Positions 50,800 to 63,778 of a DNA stretch of 64,000 nt are shown here, piece by piece. Numbering within the stretch: the first letter of the stretch is position 1; the number at the start of each line of letters is the position of its first letter. The notes under the pieces are model-generated. The model saw only the letters and a list, made by a program, of their open reading frames with translations. It was not told the DNA's origin and did not search any database. The stretch comes from Tubiluchus corallicola (Eukaryota; Priapulida; Priapulimorpha; Priapulimorphida; Tubiluchidae), in contig JAQGDQ010000790.1 of assembly GCA_030141605.1 (NCBI GenBank), positions 1-64,000 on the forward strand, written 5' to 3'. Made by a program: the position numbers and the translations under genes.

Positions 50800-51250
50800 A
50801 AGTAACCGAGCACTAGGAATGTCAGGAAATGAGATAGCCCACGTTAGTATGAGAGGCTAGATAACACAGAAGTGACAGTAGGAAGTTTGAATAGCGTCCC
50901 AATTAATGCACGTTCATCAATAAATCGTTAATTTCCTTAATAGGTCCTGATGACCCGACACTAGTGCTCTCGTCAAGCGAAGCTGATTTCTGGAGGACCT
51001 GTTTAGATGGAAACCTCATAAGCTGACAGAAGAAAGTTCAATTTAAACCTGTCAGATGGCCACCATACTTATAAAACAAAGCATCCAGCACCAGTATCTC
51101 ACGTCATAGAGGCTCAACCTGCCAGCACGCCAACAATAAGACTTCAACTGTTCAGAGCTGTATAAATACCCGGCATTTTTCCGGGAAAACTCCCTGGACG
51201 TATAAAACAATAAAGCCGTGTTTTGAATCTAAGCTAGTTAATGGGCTAAC
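50800..51250 (+). other. Promoter-like or LTR-like segment
   Basis: Contains GTATAAATACCCGGCATTTT (TATAAATA at 51161) and, about 45 bp on, AATAAAGCCGTG (51209). The close TATA/AATAAA pair hints at a solo LTR, but I could not find matching ends or a target duplication. Confidence 0.25.
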
Positions 51251-51362
51251 AAAACAAGAAGAAGAAATCATCCCTAGGAAATGAGGAAGACCAATGACCA
51301 AAAAGTGCTGCAGTGAAGAACATCACAAAAATACTCCTCTTTGCAATTTCTTTATTGGTTTA

Positions 51363-51640
51363 TTGGTAATAAAGTCACTAGAAACAAAATCAGGGGAAAA
51401 AAATCACAATTTTGGCTAGGAAAAAAGGTCACAACTAATTCTGGCTAGGGTTGGGGTTTTAAGGTCAAGATCAGAGTTAGGGTTATTTCTTTTTTTACCT
51501 GTGACGTTTTACCTGTGACATTTTACTTAAATTCCCTCCCTTACATAGGTAAAGTGGCAAAAGCTGCTCCTTGGCCAGTGACACATCTATTTATTGACCA
51601 AGCTGGAAGTTGCTTACCTGGTCACTGAGTGCAGCAACAA
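51363..51640 (-). mobile_element. SINE-like element with telomere-like tail, copy 2
   Basis: Read on the minus strand it matches 57945-58150: GTAAGCAACTTCCAGCTTGG, AATAAATAGATGTG, GGGAGGGAATTTAAGTAAAA, CACAGGTAAAA, then ATAACCCTAACTCTGA. It continues further, to GGTAATAAAGTCAC at 51363, the end motif of 50003-50668. Confidence 0.55.
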
Positions 51641-51736
51641 CAACTACAAAAACAGCAGCAGCAGCAATAGCAGCTACAACGGCAACAACAACAATAACAA
51701 CAACAGCAACAACAACAACAGCAACAACAACAGCAA

Positions 51737-51768
<32 letters not shown>

Positions 51769-51820
51769 ACAGCAACAACAACAACAGCACCACCACCAAC
51801 AACAACAATAATAATAAGAA
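51630..51820. repeat. CAA/CAG microsatellite
   Basis: About 180 bp of CAA with CAG interruptions, ending in AATAATAATAAG. The poly-N and poly-T frames are artefacts. Confidence 0.93.
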
Positions 51821-52316
51821 TAAGAATAATTTTACTGTGGATATATTGATATGTGTTGTGTTTACTTTATAATACTTTTCTTAATTTCTTGTTTTGTATG
51901 TATAATAGTAATTTTATTTTTTAGTAATTGCTAACCACACTTGGACTGTAAGTGAAATAACGTTACGTTTTTACATATCCAAGTAAAAAGTAAATTTATG
52001 TATTTCTGTTCTATTCTATTCAGTCAAGCGTTACTGTTTGTTTTGCAGCACCCTGTACGTATCACGCATTTTTCGGCTTGTTTACAAGCAAGCAACTGGA
52101 GACACAGGAAATGCTGGTCTCTTCCAACAACACGCCACACATTTCATCTCCCATGCTTCATCCTTCAAGACGCTTTCAAGAAAGTTTATTTAGAAAATCA
52201 TTTCGTCAGCAGGAAAACGTGGCGTGCTGTAGACTTACAGGAAGTTTCACACTCACTAGTGCTATATATGGAATTTAAATCACTCACGGGGTGTTAAAAC
52301 ATGTATGCATGTTTGG

Positions 52317-53015
52317 CAAAGCAAATGGTCCCCTGTCAGGGCTAGATTGAGGTGTGCTGGTGCCCTAAGCACGCCCAGCAACTGGTGCCAAGCAAATGGT
52401 CCCCTGTCAGGGCTAGATTGAGGTGTGCTGGTGCCCTAAGCACGCCCAGCAACTGGTGCCAAGCAAATGGTCCCCTGTCAGGGGTAGATTGAGGTGTGCT
52501 GGTGCCCTAAGCACGCCCAGCAACTGGTGCCAAGCAAATGGTCCCCCGTCAGGGGCAGATTGAGGTGTGTTGGTGCCCTAAGCACGCCCAGCAACTGGTG
52601 CCAAGCAAATGGTCCCCTGTCAGGGCTAGATTGAGGTGTGCTGGTGCCCTAAGCACGCCCAGCAACTGGTGCCAAGCAAATGGTCCCCCGTCAGGTGTAG
52701 ATTGAGGTGTGCTGGTGCCCTAAGCACGCCCAGCAACTGGTGCCAAGCAAACGGTCCCCTGTCAGGGCTAGATTGAGGTGTGTTGGTGCCCTAAGCACGC
52801 CCAGCAACTGGTGCCAAGTAAACGGTCCCCTGTCAGGGCTAGATTGAGGTGTGTTGGTGCCCTAACCGCGCCCAGCAACTGGTGTCAAGCAAATGGTCGC
52901 CTATCAGGGCTAGATTGAGGTGTGTGGTGCCCTATACGCGCCCAGCAACTGGTGCCAAGCAAACCGTTGCCTGTCAGGGCTAGATTGAGGTATGTTGGTG
53001 TCCTCAGCAACTGGT
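52317..53015. repeat. 71-bp tandem array built on a transposon-end sequence
   Basis: About ten copies at 71-bp spacing: AGCAAATGGTCCCCTGTCAG, GGCTAGATTGAGGTGTGCTG, GTGCCCTAAGCACGCCCAGC, AACTGGTGCC. The CAGGGCTAGATTGAGG core followed by GGTGCCCTAAGC resembles hAT ends of the CAGGGCCGGATTAA type. Confidence 0.88.
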
Positions 53016-53441
53016 TCCCCGGCTCCTGTCACTTCGTGCACGTTTCGTGGTCCAAAGCCATACGGCATTGTGTTAAACAACTCACACAACGTTATATATA
53101 AAACAAACTTCGTTTCCCTTTAAATTCTTTATTGACTAAAAAATGAAATTTCAATTAAACAAATCAGGCAAGAAAAATGTGCAATGGCTGGCAACAGCAA
53201 AAAACGTGTCATTTTCAGCACTAGCTATTGGAATGACTTAACTAAAGTAAGCATTAAGGACAACCAAATAGGCCAATACTAAATACATGTAAAGATATCA
53301 ACAACACATTTCAATAACACAATGTCTAACGCTGATATCAACTTCATTTAAATTTATGTTAACCTACATTATTAAATTTTGTCTGTTTTTTGCCAGCTTG
53401 GTGCCCGAAGCACCTGCTTATGGGTTAATCCGGCCCTAACC
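52975..53441. mobile_element. hAT-like non-autonomous element between two arrays
   Basis: The left end is the last 71-bp array unit (CAGGGCTAGATTGAGG ... GTGTCCTCAGC). The right end is GGTGCCCGAAGCACCTGCTT, then GGGTTAATCCGGCCCTA, which inverts to TAGGGCCGGATTAACCC. The interior of about 370 bp is AT-rich and non-coding. Both edges run straight into tandem arrays. Confidence 0.45.
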
Positions 53442-54838
53442 CTCTGTCCCAGGAAGAACAAGCTGCAGCGCAGTTACGTTACCCCCGACCCTACCCCTCT
53501 GTCCCAGGAAGAACAAGCTGCAGCGCAGTTACGTTACCCCCGACCCTACCCCTGTGTCCCAGGAAGAACAAGCTGCAGCGCAGTTACGTTACCCCCGACC
53601 CTACCCCTCTGTCCCAGGAAGAACAAGCTGCAGTGCAGTTACGTTACCCCCGACCCTACCCCTGTGTCCCAGGAAGAACAAGTTGCAGCGCAGTTACATT
53701 ACCCCCCGACCCTACCCCTCTGTCCCAGGAAGAACAAGCTGCAGTGCAGTTACGTTACCCCCGACCCTACCCCTCTGTCCCAGGAAGAACAAGCTGCAGT
53801 GCAGTTACGTTACCCCCGACCCTACCCCTCTGTCCCAGGAAGAACAAGCTGCAGTGCAGTTACGTTACCCCCGGGCCCTACCCGTGTCCCAAGAAGAACA
53901 AGGTGCAGCGCAGTTACGTTACCTCCGACCCTACCCCTCTGTCCGAGGAAGAACCAGCTGCAGCGCAGTTACGTTACCCCCGGGCCCTACCCGTGTCCCA
54001 AGAAGAACAAGCTGCAGCGCAGTTACGTTACCCCCGACCCTACCCCTCTGTCCGAGGAAGAACCAGCTGCAGCGCAGTTACGTTACCCCCTGGCCCTACC
54101 CCTGTGTCCCAGCATGAACAAGCTGCAGCGCAGTTACGTTACCCCCGGCCCTACCCCTGTGTCCCAGGAAGAACAAGCTGCAGTGCAGTTACGTTGCCCC
54201 CCCGGCCCTACCCCTGTGTCCCAGGAAGAACAAGCTGCAGCGCAGTTACGTTACCCGCGGCCCTACCCCTCTGTCCCAGGAAGAACAAGTTGCAGCGCAG
54301 TTACGTTACTCCCCCCCCCCCCCCGGCCCTAGCCCTCTGTCCCAGGAAGAACCAGCTGCAGCGCAGTTACGTTACCCCCCGGCCCTACCCCTGTGTCCCA
54401 GGAAGAACAAGCTGCAGCGCAGTTACGTTACCCCCGGCCCTACCCCTCTGTCCCAGGAAGAACAAGTTGCAGCGCAGTTACGTTACCCCCGGCCCTACCC
54501 CTGTGACCCAGGAAGAACAAGCTGCAGCGCAGTTACGTTACCCCCCCCGGCCCTAGCCCTCTGTCCCAGGAAGAACAAGCTGCAGCGCAGTTACGTTACC
54601 CCCCGGCCCTACCCCTCTGTCCCAGGAAGAACAAGTTGCAGCGCAGTTACGTTACCCCCGGCCCTACCCCTGTGTCCCAGGAAGAACAAGCTGCAGCGCA
54701 GTTACGTTACACCCCCCCCCCCGGCCCTACCCCTCTGTCCCAGGAAGAACAAGCTGCAGCGCAGTTACGTTACCCCCCCGGCCCTAGCCCTCTGTCCTAG
54801 GAAGAACAAGCTCAATTACGTTACCCCCTACGTTACAC
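53430..54838. repeat. GC-rich satellite, about 55-bp unit
   Basis: About 25 copies of CCCTACCCCTCTGTCCCAGG, AAGAACAAGCTGCAGCGCAG, TTACGTTACCCCC, with variable C-runs (5-14). This is much more GC-rich than its surroundings. Pro/Gln-rich frames of about 300 codons are artefacts of period and composition. Confidence 0.93.
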
Positions 54839-54839
54839 T

Positions 54840-56515
54840 CTGACTACACATGGCCCGGTCATGCATGACTGCATTGCGCACGAGTCACGGGTGACTGCTT
54901 TCACCCTGTGACAATTCTGCGTACGTAATGTCACACGCGTCCACACGAATGGTAGCACTTTACCTGTGCCTAAGTTTTACAACCCTCAGAATACTAGACA
55001 CGCCACGTCTCGCCAATGGACAGCTAAACAGAGATTCCGACATTTTCCACACACTAGTCCACAAATGAAAATGGATTTTCTGTACAAGTGTGCCCCAAAT
55101 TGTAAAAAAAAACTTTGCACGTGCTCAGAAGCACCAACTACCGTTATTACACATCGGTAATAACTTTAGCAGACAAGCAGTCGAGACTATGATGCTACAA
55201 AGGCTTTGTGTCACACAATGTGCTCTTTAAATATTATAAACGGATAAAAACATTTATAATGTGAAGTTAGGTGAAGTGTTTCAATATTCCGCGAAGTTTA
55301 ATACATGTTGCGTAAACCTTTTTTTAAGAGCAATTATTTTCTACGCACATCAAGGGACTCAATTTTTTTAAAAATATAACAAATTCTAGGTAATCAGTTT
55401 GGGCTGTTTGTGATTAAGTTTGTGTCGGCTACAGCAGCTTACAGAAGCGCTTTAGTCAGCAAAGATAAACACGTTTGAAAACGTTTCATTCTGCTTAAGT
55501 AGAGATTCATACTTTCACTGTACGTCGTACAAGCACCGCCCGTAACCTGACACTCGTGAACACATTGCGCAGGGAAACCCTACCCTCGTGGGCGGAGCTT
55601 TGCTTTTTAGATGTCGAGAATTTCTATTGCCAACGCTCTTTCAGCAGCAAGTTCTACTCTCAAACTTTCTTGCAAATCTGCATGGCTGACTTAGTAGACT
55701 TTCAGGGAAAACTTTAGCATAAATTGCCCTTATAATGTAAACACGCGCGGAATGCGTAATGCCTCAAGACTTGGAAAATGCTGAAATTAATTCCGCAACA
55801 ATAAATGTATATTATCGCAGCAACCACTAGCGCATGACAGTTTTATGACTTAGTTTAGACAAACTTTGGAAGTTAAGCAATACTAGTTTTAGTGAGGGAT
55901 TAGATGAAGGACCAAGTGAGTTTGAAAATCATATGTTTATGAATCAATGCAAATGCAGAATTGGAAACAAATGCATGCGAATCTGCACGATCATGCCTCT
56001 TAGTTAAGTAAGTGCCTCTGAAGCTGCAGCTGTAATCGGGGGGGGGGGGGAATTGAGTGTGGGATGGAAGCAAAAGTAGCCACTAGGTCAAACGACTCGA
56101 AAAGAGCTGCAACCTCTACTTCCATTGTTAAAGTAAGTGTTCAGAAACAAGCCCAGACACACAGATCCACACGGTTTGTTGTGTTTTTTGGCTTACTGTA
56201 GTAACAACTGACCTAATTACAACATTACAACGCGGATTGATATTTCCCAAAGGACAAGATTATAAACACATGGTACGGGCTAATAACAATAATTTCTCGT
56301 ACCTAAACCTAAATTGCCTCTGCCAGGATTTACGTTTGAGGGAATTTACGGGTACGGAGACCAATATATCATTTGTGCTGTAGACACTATGGCATTATAC
56401 ATGTGCAAATGACCAGTTTGGGCATATTGGTCAAAATAATCCATTTATAATTTGGCGTTCTCCCAAGTGCTTTGGAGCTCAAGAATGATTAATTAATGAG
56501 ATATGACATCTGGTG
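54840..56515. other. Gene-free stretch, nothing recognised
   Basis: Mixed-composition sequence with a poly(G) run at 56038-56051. No frame carries a known motif, and I see no splice-supported exon. Confidence 0.45.
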
Positions 56516-56524
56516 ATAACGAAA

Positions 56525-56920
<396 letters not shown>

Positions 56921-57098
56921 GTAAGATTTTTAAAACAGGATAACCCAGATTCTCGTTTACAACAGGGTCCTGTGTTAAGAAGCAGCGCAGAATTATAATC
57001 ATAGCTTTATATACTTGTAAAACTAATTGTATGGATGAGGATGCAAAACTGTCCAGCTTAAATACCATAGATTGACGACTTTACATACAGTTTAACGT

Positions 57099-57352
57099 AT
57101 AGGCGTACAGGGCCGATTAGCGCCTAACCCCCAAAAAGTCCGGAGTACCTCACCCCACCCCTTGATGAAACAAAGCCAAGATTTCGGACATTTCATTTGG
57201 CGGCATGTAGAAATTTCGAGATTTCCTTTTATGAAAAATATTATTTTACTTTTGTCCATCATTTCCCGGGTGTCCTAAAAATTTGGTGATTGCCCAAAAA
57301 TGTGTTTGCCCAAATCCAGGGAGGCTGCAGACTCCCCGGTTCGTACACCTAT
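57099..57352. mobile_element. MITE with ATAGGCGTAC ends
   Basis: Left ATAGGCGTACAGGGCCGATT. The right end inverts to CATAGGTGTACGAACCGGGG, so the ends match over about the first ten bases and in GC-rich character beyond. About 254 bp, non-coding. Confidence 0.5.
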
Positions 57353-57944
57353 GTAGCTTAAATCCTTAAATTGTGTTATTTAACGTACTATTGACACACC
57401 TCATTAAATTAAGTATAGTTCAAGGTTTAAAAGAAAAATTCGTCTTGAAAGTGACTTGATTTTTAAACGCTTTGACATTTGCACAATGACGTACGAATAG
57501 TTCCCCCAGAGGGAATTCACCCTGTAACATCGATAAGCTCTCGACAATGTCACTGTCGAAAGAGGAAGTGAGAGAGTAACTACAGGAAGACTAGAATGGG
57601 TCTCAGGGGTCCCTATTTCGGTGGTCGGACGTTTAGCATCGGAGGTTAGACACTGGTTCGAATCTGCTGAGCAACTCTACGTGTTTTTCACTATTTACGT
57701 CTTACAGCTTCACTTTTATTGTTTAAATTAAAAAAGTTAAGCGGCCACAGCAAAATGTTGCCGTTTTAATCAAATTACTACCCTGCTCAGTGTATGCTAT
57801 GCTTTAAACCAGTCAGCAATACCGCTTAACGCTAGCACACCACAAATAGTTTAAGTTTAATGTAATTGCCCTTAGAAGGCCAAAAAAGGAAAAAAGAAAA
57901 ATGCCTTAACAAAAAAAGAATTTATGGTATCTTCACGAGCGGGA

Positions 57945-58150
57945 GAAATAGCCTAGCGGTCACAGTGTACACTTAGTGAGCAGTTAAGCAACTTCCAGCT
58001 TGGTTAATAAATAGATGTGCCACTGTCACTTTACCTATATAAGGGAGGGAATTTAAGTAAAATGCCACAGGTAAAAAGTGACAGGAAAAAAGAAATAACC
58101 CTAACTCTGACCTTGACCTTAACCCCTAACCCTGACCCTAAGATATTGAA
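57945..58150 (+). mobile_element. SINE-like element with telomere-like tail, copy 1
   Basis: AATAGCCTAGCGGTCACAGT resembles an A-box region. It is followed by GTTAAGCAACTTCCAGCTTG, GGGAGGGAATTTAAGTAAAA, CACAGGTAAAAAGTGACAGG and then AAATAACCCTAACTCTGACC and similar hexamers to about 58143. Same order as 51363-51640 (minus). Confidence 0.55.
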
Positions 58151-58199
58151 TACATGTAAACGCGATTGCATGACGTGTAGTGGGCATCTCATCTTGACA

Positions 58200-59200
58200 G
58201 ATTATGCTTGATATGTGAATAAGTCCTGGTCCTGTCACACCTTTTGCATTAAACACGTCTTGTTGTTGACTGCTTTTGTTTAAGTTTTTGCTATATTTCG
58301 ATTTTATTTTGTCTTATTTACAGTTGACTTAGTTTTTCGATGGTATCGATAATTTATCATATTTTTCCTCGACAACTTTTGTCATTGATGTTATTACTAC
58401 AACATTTCAGTTTTACTTTTTCTTATTTGCTTCTGTTTCTTTGTTTTTGTATGATTTATATTTACCTTATTTTTCTTTGGTGTAATTTATTGGTTTTAAT
58501 TTCTGATAAAGATTTCATGAAACATCTAAACTGCAAGAAATGCTTGGTGTCGGGGGATCCGTCCCGGGGCCCCCTGGGAAAGCTTACAGACCCTTTAGTT
58601 AGGTCTTGACTGCCGACTTGACTTGACTCCCTGGCTGGATGTCAACGCTGTATAGAAGACTGCGAGTGCATACTTTGGTACTGTATGCTCAAAAGTTTCG
58701 AAAACCAGAATAATTTACAAAACAGTCAACCTGGTAAACACCACCACAGTATAGAAGAGAAACTATTTCCACTTTGTTTTTGCTGCGTGCCAACTTATTT
58801 AATGCCTGGGCAATGAATTTTCAAATTTTCAGAAACCATCTGATGGATAATTCTCTGGTCTCCAGTAACGTTTCAAATTTTTTAAGCTCGCATGAATTGC
58901 GGCGAATTTTGTGTTTAAAATACCTTTAAACAGCTGTATATTTTTATTGCTTTACAACTTGCTACTCGGCCGTCTTAAAATTGCTCATTGTACACAGGCA
59001 CAGGAATTAGCGAACGCAGGCTGTGGGAATAATGGTTTTTTGTGAATCAATTTTCCTGGTATCTGTTTGATCTCTCATAAAGTAAGGTCAACGAATACTC
59101 TCTTACATACATATCAAGTGTTTAAGAGCAACTTTGCTGTGGAATTCATTATCAGACCAATTAAATTCAAGTAACTACTGCAGATACTGCGATGTTGTAA
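58200..59200. other. Gene-free stretch, nothing recognised
   Basis: AT-rich, no supported gene. A frame at 58340-58609 is rich in L, F and Y from T-rich DNA and shows no family motif. Confidence 0.4.
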
Positions 59201-59275
59201 CTATCTCAGATACTGTATTTTGATAATTTTTGCGGAGTTAATAAATACATTGAATTGAAATTGAATTAAGAAATA
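59200..59275 (+). mobile_element. LINE-like 3' end with ATTGAATTGAA tail
   Basis: GTTAATAAATACATTGAATTG followed by AAATTGAATT, a tail of the form found at many LINE 3' ends. A similar CTTGAATTGAATTGAG occurs at 46552. Confidence 0.35.
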
Positions 59276-59324
59276 CGATGTCATTCTGAATTAGGAGAAG
59301 ACGAAACTGTTAACCACTTTTCTA

Positions 59325-59590
59325 CAAAATGAGATCGACACCTTTTGCTGATATTTATATCGATGTTTCTGTAATCAAACCCGTATCTTCGGACAAATAT
59401 CTAGGACGATTATCGGACTGTCATCAAAAATTCGTTCTCTGATAATGACGATATTTCAAGGCAGAAATGTCTTCTTGTTACGTACCATTTCTTTGCTTTG
59501 ACGTTCACTTTAGATTCTATGAAATTGGCTGACCGACACAAATTCTACATGGGTAAAAACGTACGAAACAGATTTGGTGCTACCAAAGAT
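59325..59590 (+). pseudogene. Decayed LINE reverse transcriptase fragment
   Basis: Frame-shifted pieces read VIKPVSSDKYLGRLSD and then NDDISRQKCLLV. These line up in order with KTEKYLGHILSD and DLDISRQCSIYY of the LINE at 40886-41757. Stops and shifts interrupt it. Confidence 0.4.
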
Positions 59591-59599
59591 TATTAGTGA

Positions 59600-60920
59600 A
59601 AAAGTCAGATACCAAGAGAAACCGACAGAGAGAAAATTTGGTACAAGGAAAGTTTGGTACAATGGAAACATCTTTTATATAACGTCCTCGAAAACCTTAA
59701 ACTTATACCCACAATGACACGAGACGAAATGTGCCATTTAGTTTCACCCCCTACCAGAGTTACCCCTATATCGTGATGGTTCGACCATTACGAAGCCATT
59801 ACACATTGCATACGAGTTACAGAGTTACCGATAGGAACTATTACGTCGATTCAGCAAGCAGGTATGTGTACCATCTAAGCACCTGTTCCAGCTAGCATGG
59901 TAGATGCAAAGATACGCACACTTTCTACATGCCGGCATAACCCAGCATTGAGCCAGGACCTCTTTGCGAAGTCTGTATTCGAACCGAGCAATATTGCTTA
60001 ATTTGTTTTTATTGGTTTTTGTTTGTTTATCTTTTATTTAACATTGTGTTGCATTAGTTCTTATTTCGCCTCCACTTGCGTCGGTTGAAAATTAACTGTG
60101 TTAGTCAATATCGCAGAAACTCAGGTACCACATAACTATGCTTATTCAATCGATACCGGCACATTACCAAATTCATTATATTCATCCAACTGTATAGTAA
60201 TAAAAATTAGCTTGATTGTTGTAATTAAGCACAAATACGTGAAAACACGCCCAGCTTTTCTCAGGGCTGCTTCTCTGATGAATTTGCATAGTCACAACAT
60301 TCTCGTTCAATCCTTAAAGGCGACAGGTAGGGAGCCAGCAAGTTAAATGTTTGTTTTTTATTGTATCAAATCACATATAGCAAGCAGGGTCGGTGCTATG
60401 AATTGTGACGCCCAATAGCAAAATTGTTAGTGGGGCCCACTACCCTACAAAAGCTGAAGATTAATGGTTTATGCTTCGTGTAGTATGCCAGTCACAGTCA
60501 AAACGTACTGAGGCTTGAGGCTCCATCATTAGCCACAATGATATATTAAAAATTGAAAGCCCATATGAATTTTTTCATGTTTTATTACAAGTCAAAATAA
60601 TTATTTACATTTTATTTGTGCATAGATCTTCTAAAACAGACTTAATGGCATTTTTATTCGTGAAATATTTCAAACTCATTTCAAAGTCAATGATTTTTGC
60701 AATGTCATTTTCTATAAATAGCATCACCAAATATCTCTCCTTTGAAATTGTTGACCGGTAGGTTTGTTTAAAACTGCGCCGAGGGTTTGAATATCGTCTA
60801 GAAATTAGTAAAATCCACTAACGATCCAGCTTATACATATAGGGTTCATACAAATGGCGAAGAAAAAAAAGTTAACTTACACAACAAATAAACAAGCGAT
60901 TAGCAAAAAACATTGAAACA
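59600..60920. other. Gene-free stretch, little recognised
   Basis: No supported gene. At 60385 CAGGGTCGGTGCTA with GTGACGCCCAATAGC looks like a hAT-type end, but no partner end was found. Confidence 0.35.
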
Positions 60921-60929
60921 GATATGTAC

Positions 60930-62150
60930 AAGGACAGACTACGTAGTTTCACTGCCTTCACAGTATCAAGAAACTTCGTGCACACTGGACACTCATTAAT
61001 TCATCATAGCGTCCTCCACTCGAGCGTGTGTGTGGGGGCAGACTGACTAGTTTCACTGCCTTCACAGTATCAAGAAACTTCAGGCTTACTGGACACTCAT
61101 TAATTCATCATAGCGTCCTCCACTCGAGCGTGTGTGTGGGGGCAGACTGACTAGTTTCACTGCCTTCACAGTATCAAGAAACTTCGTGCACACTGGACAC
61201 TCATTAATTCATCATAGCGTCCTCCACTCGAGCGTGTGTGTGGGGGCAGACTGACTAGTTTCACTGCCTTCACAGTATCAAGAAACTTCGTGCACACTGG
61301 ACACTCATTAATTCATCATAGCGTCCTCCGCTCGAGTGTGTGTGTGTGTGGGGGGGGGGGGGCAGACTGAATAGTTTCACTGCCTTTACAGTATCAAGAA
61401 ACTTCGTGCACACTGGACACTCATTAATTCATCGTAGTGTCCTCCACTCGAGCGGGTGTGTGTGTGTGGGGGGGGGGCAGACTGAATAGTTTCACTGCCT
61501 TCACAGTATCAAGAAACTTCGTGCACACTGGACACTCATTAATTCATCATAGGGTCCTCCGCTCGAGCGTGTGTGTGTGTGTGTGTGTGCATTATGGGGG
61601 GGGGGGGGGCAGACTGAATAGTTTCACTGCCTTCACAGTATCAAGAAACTTCGTGCACACTGGACACTCATTAATTCATCATAGCGTCCTCCACTCGAGC
61701 ATGTGTGTGGGGGCAGACTGACTAGTTTCACTGCCTTCACAGTATCAAGAAACTTCAGGCTTACTGGACACTCATTAATTCATCATAGCGTCCTCCACTC
61801 GAGCGTGTGTGTGGGGGCAGACTGACTAGTTTCACTGCCTTCACAGTATCAAGAAACTTCGTGCACACTGGACACTCATTAATTCATCATAGCGTCCTCC
61901 ACTCGAGCGTGTGTGTGGGGGCAGACTGACTAGTTTCACTGCCTTCACAGTATCAAGAAACTTCGTGCACACTGGACACTCATTAATTCATCATAGCGTC
62001 CTCCGCTCGAGTGTGTGTGTGTGTGGGGGGGGGGGGGCAGACTGAATAGTTTCACTGCCTTCACAGTATCAAGAAACTTCGTGCACACTGGACACTCATT
62101 AATTCATTAATTCATCATAGTGCCCTCCACTCGAGCGGGTGTGGGACCCC
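60930..62150. repeat. 104-bp satellite with variable GT/G runs and higher-order order
   Basis: About eleven copies of GCAGACTGACTAGTTTCACT, GCCTTCACAGTATCAAGAAA, CTTCGTGCACACTGGACACT, CATTAATTCATCATAGCGTC and CTCCACTCGAGCG. Each copy ends in (GT)n and (G)n of variable length. The variant order (CAGGCTTACTGG copy, two standard copies, then a long-G GAATAG copy) occurs twice, at about 61021-61390 and 61700-62060. Confidence 0.93.
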
Positions 62151-63490
62151 TCTTACCGCGGTGTCCAATCTGGAAAAATCTGTCAAATTGGCTTGACACC
62201 AGCTGTGATATCAGGTCAAAATATTACCATAGTTTTTCACAATTTTCACATTGAGTTCATAACATCACACAAAAAAAACAATGTGAAACTCAGCCACATA
62301 CACAGAGGTCTACAAGGACATGACTGTCATTACAGCACGCTAGACAATCATAAATCAAGAGTTAATTCGCTTGAGTATGAACAACTGGGATCATCAATTG
62401 TCTTAATGTCCGCCCCAAAGGCAGGTGGAACAATGACATTCGAAAAGATTGGCCATTAACAAACACAAACAAGTAGGGAACATTGTCAGTACCATAAATT
62501 TTTATAAACAGTCCAAGTTCATGAAATACAAGTATAACATGCTCAATATACATTGTACAATGGTAAAACAACTATGGTTATGAATGACATTTTGTAACAG
62601 AGAATTCATTTAGGTGGCCATCCAAATTTCTAAATTTAATATTATTGCGGAATTGAAATGCTTGTGACGCAAATTGGGTGCTGTCGCACTAGTACTCTTT
62701 TGCTGCTGTTTCTGACTATTTTTACTTTGGACACACCTAGATAAACAGCTGCTACATATAAGCACTGTTTTTTCACTCTGGCCGCTTCTCTATGGAACTT
62801 AAGAAATGAAGGTCATTTATTTATGATAAAGGTAACTAACTTTGTTATACAGCATGTCACTAGTCATAAAAGTTATCAAAAGTACATATAATTGAGTGAT
62901 GTAATAATTGTGTTAAGCTACTTTTTTAGTTGTCATTCTTAGCACACCCCCCCCCCAGAATTCTAAAATCAGTGTAGATCTTGAACAAGCAAATCATGAC
63001 AATAATCTCAGTGAGAAACCATTACGATCGTCCTGGTCTTGGTGGTCGTCAGTTTTGCACACGTGGCAATACCAGACATGAAAATAAGTGTCTTTTATTC
63101 AACTTAAACGTTCTTTTAATTCAATCATTTTTATCGTTTCTTACGTGGTTTTTATCGTATCTTTTCCATTCGTACAAAAGGGATACAATCTCAGTATTTA
63201 AGCCTAACAGTTGCTATTTAAAAACCGAGCCACTAATGTGATGTCACGTTTATGTCATGATGAAGTCAAGACCCAAAATCACGAACATTAGAATCGGAAA
63301 CACACCAGCTTTGAAAACATTACCCTTCTTGGTAGTAAGATAACATAACACACATGAACCACGTTATGCATAGCATGTGCTATCCTATATTAACACTTTA
63401 ACATCTGATAAAAGTATGCAAATTATCAGAAATTAGAACACTAAGCTAAATAAAACAAACGTTCGTTCCTTTCATTACACGTATACTTCA
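62151..63490. other. Gene-free stretch, nothing recognised
   Basis: AT-rich sequence with a poly(C) run near 62947. No supported gene or repeat. Confidence 0.4.
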
Positions 63491-63493
63491 TAG

Positions 63494-63778
63494 CAGGGGC
63501 GTAGCCAGGTTCTAAAGTTAGGCGGAGCAAAAACGTAAAACGGTGTTCTGACAAATTCCAAACAATTTTTAAGTCATTGATTTCACATTTTAATTTAGTG
63601 TCTAAAATCCAATAAAGTTTGCAAAGACCCCCCCCCCCCCCGAAATTTCTTCCAAGGCCATACGATAAAAAATAAAGTATTTTCAACTTTTATCACACAA
63701 CTGATCTAAAGAGCTAAAAAAGTTGAAAAGGTACAGATTCTGAAAAATTGCACCCTTCGCTCCCGCATTACGCCACTG
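63494..63778. mobile_element. hAT-like MITE with CAGGGGxGTAGCC ends, copy 2
   Basis: Left end CAGGGGCGTAGCCAGGTTCT, right end CCGCATTACGCCACTG. Flanks CTTCATAG and CTTCTAAC share 5 of 8 bases. Internally like 29205-29588 (GTTCTAAAGTTAGGCGGAGC versus ATTCTAGAGTTGGGGGGAAG). Confidence 0.6.

Noticed and set aside
53379-54556. Three overlapping frames of about 190-320 codons, Pro/Gln/Ser-rich
   Set aside because: They are frames of the 55-bp satellite with variable C-runs; equivalent peptides appear in every frame.
57600-57680. tRNA-like segment with GGTTCGAATCT
   Set aside because: There is a good B-box match, but I could not draw acceptor and D stems. It is probably a degraded SINE head.
60098-60346. 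Plus-strand frame of 82 codons
   Set aside because: No recognised domain or exon borders; its length is within chance expectation for 64 kb.
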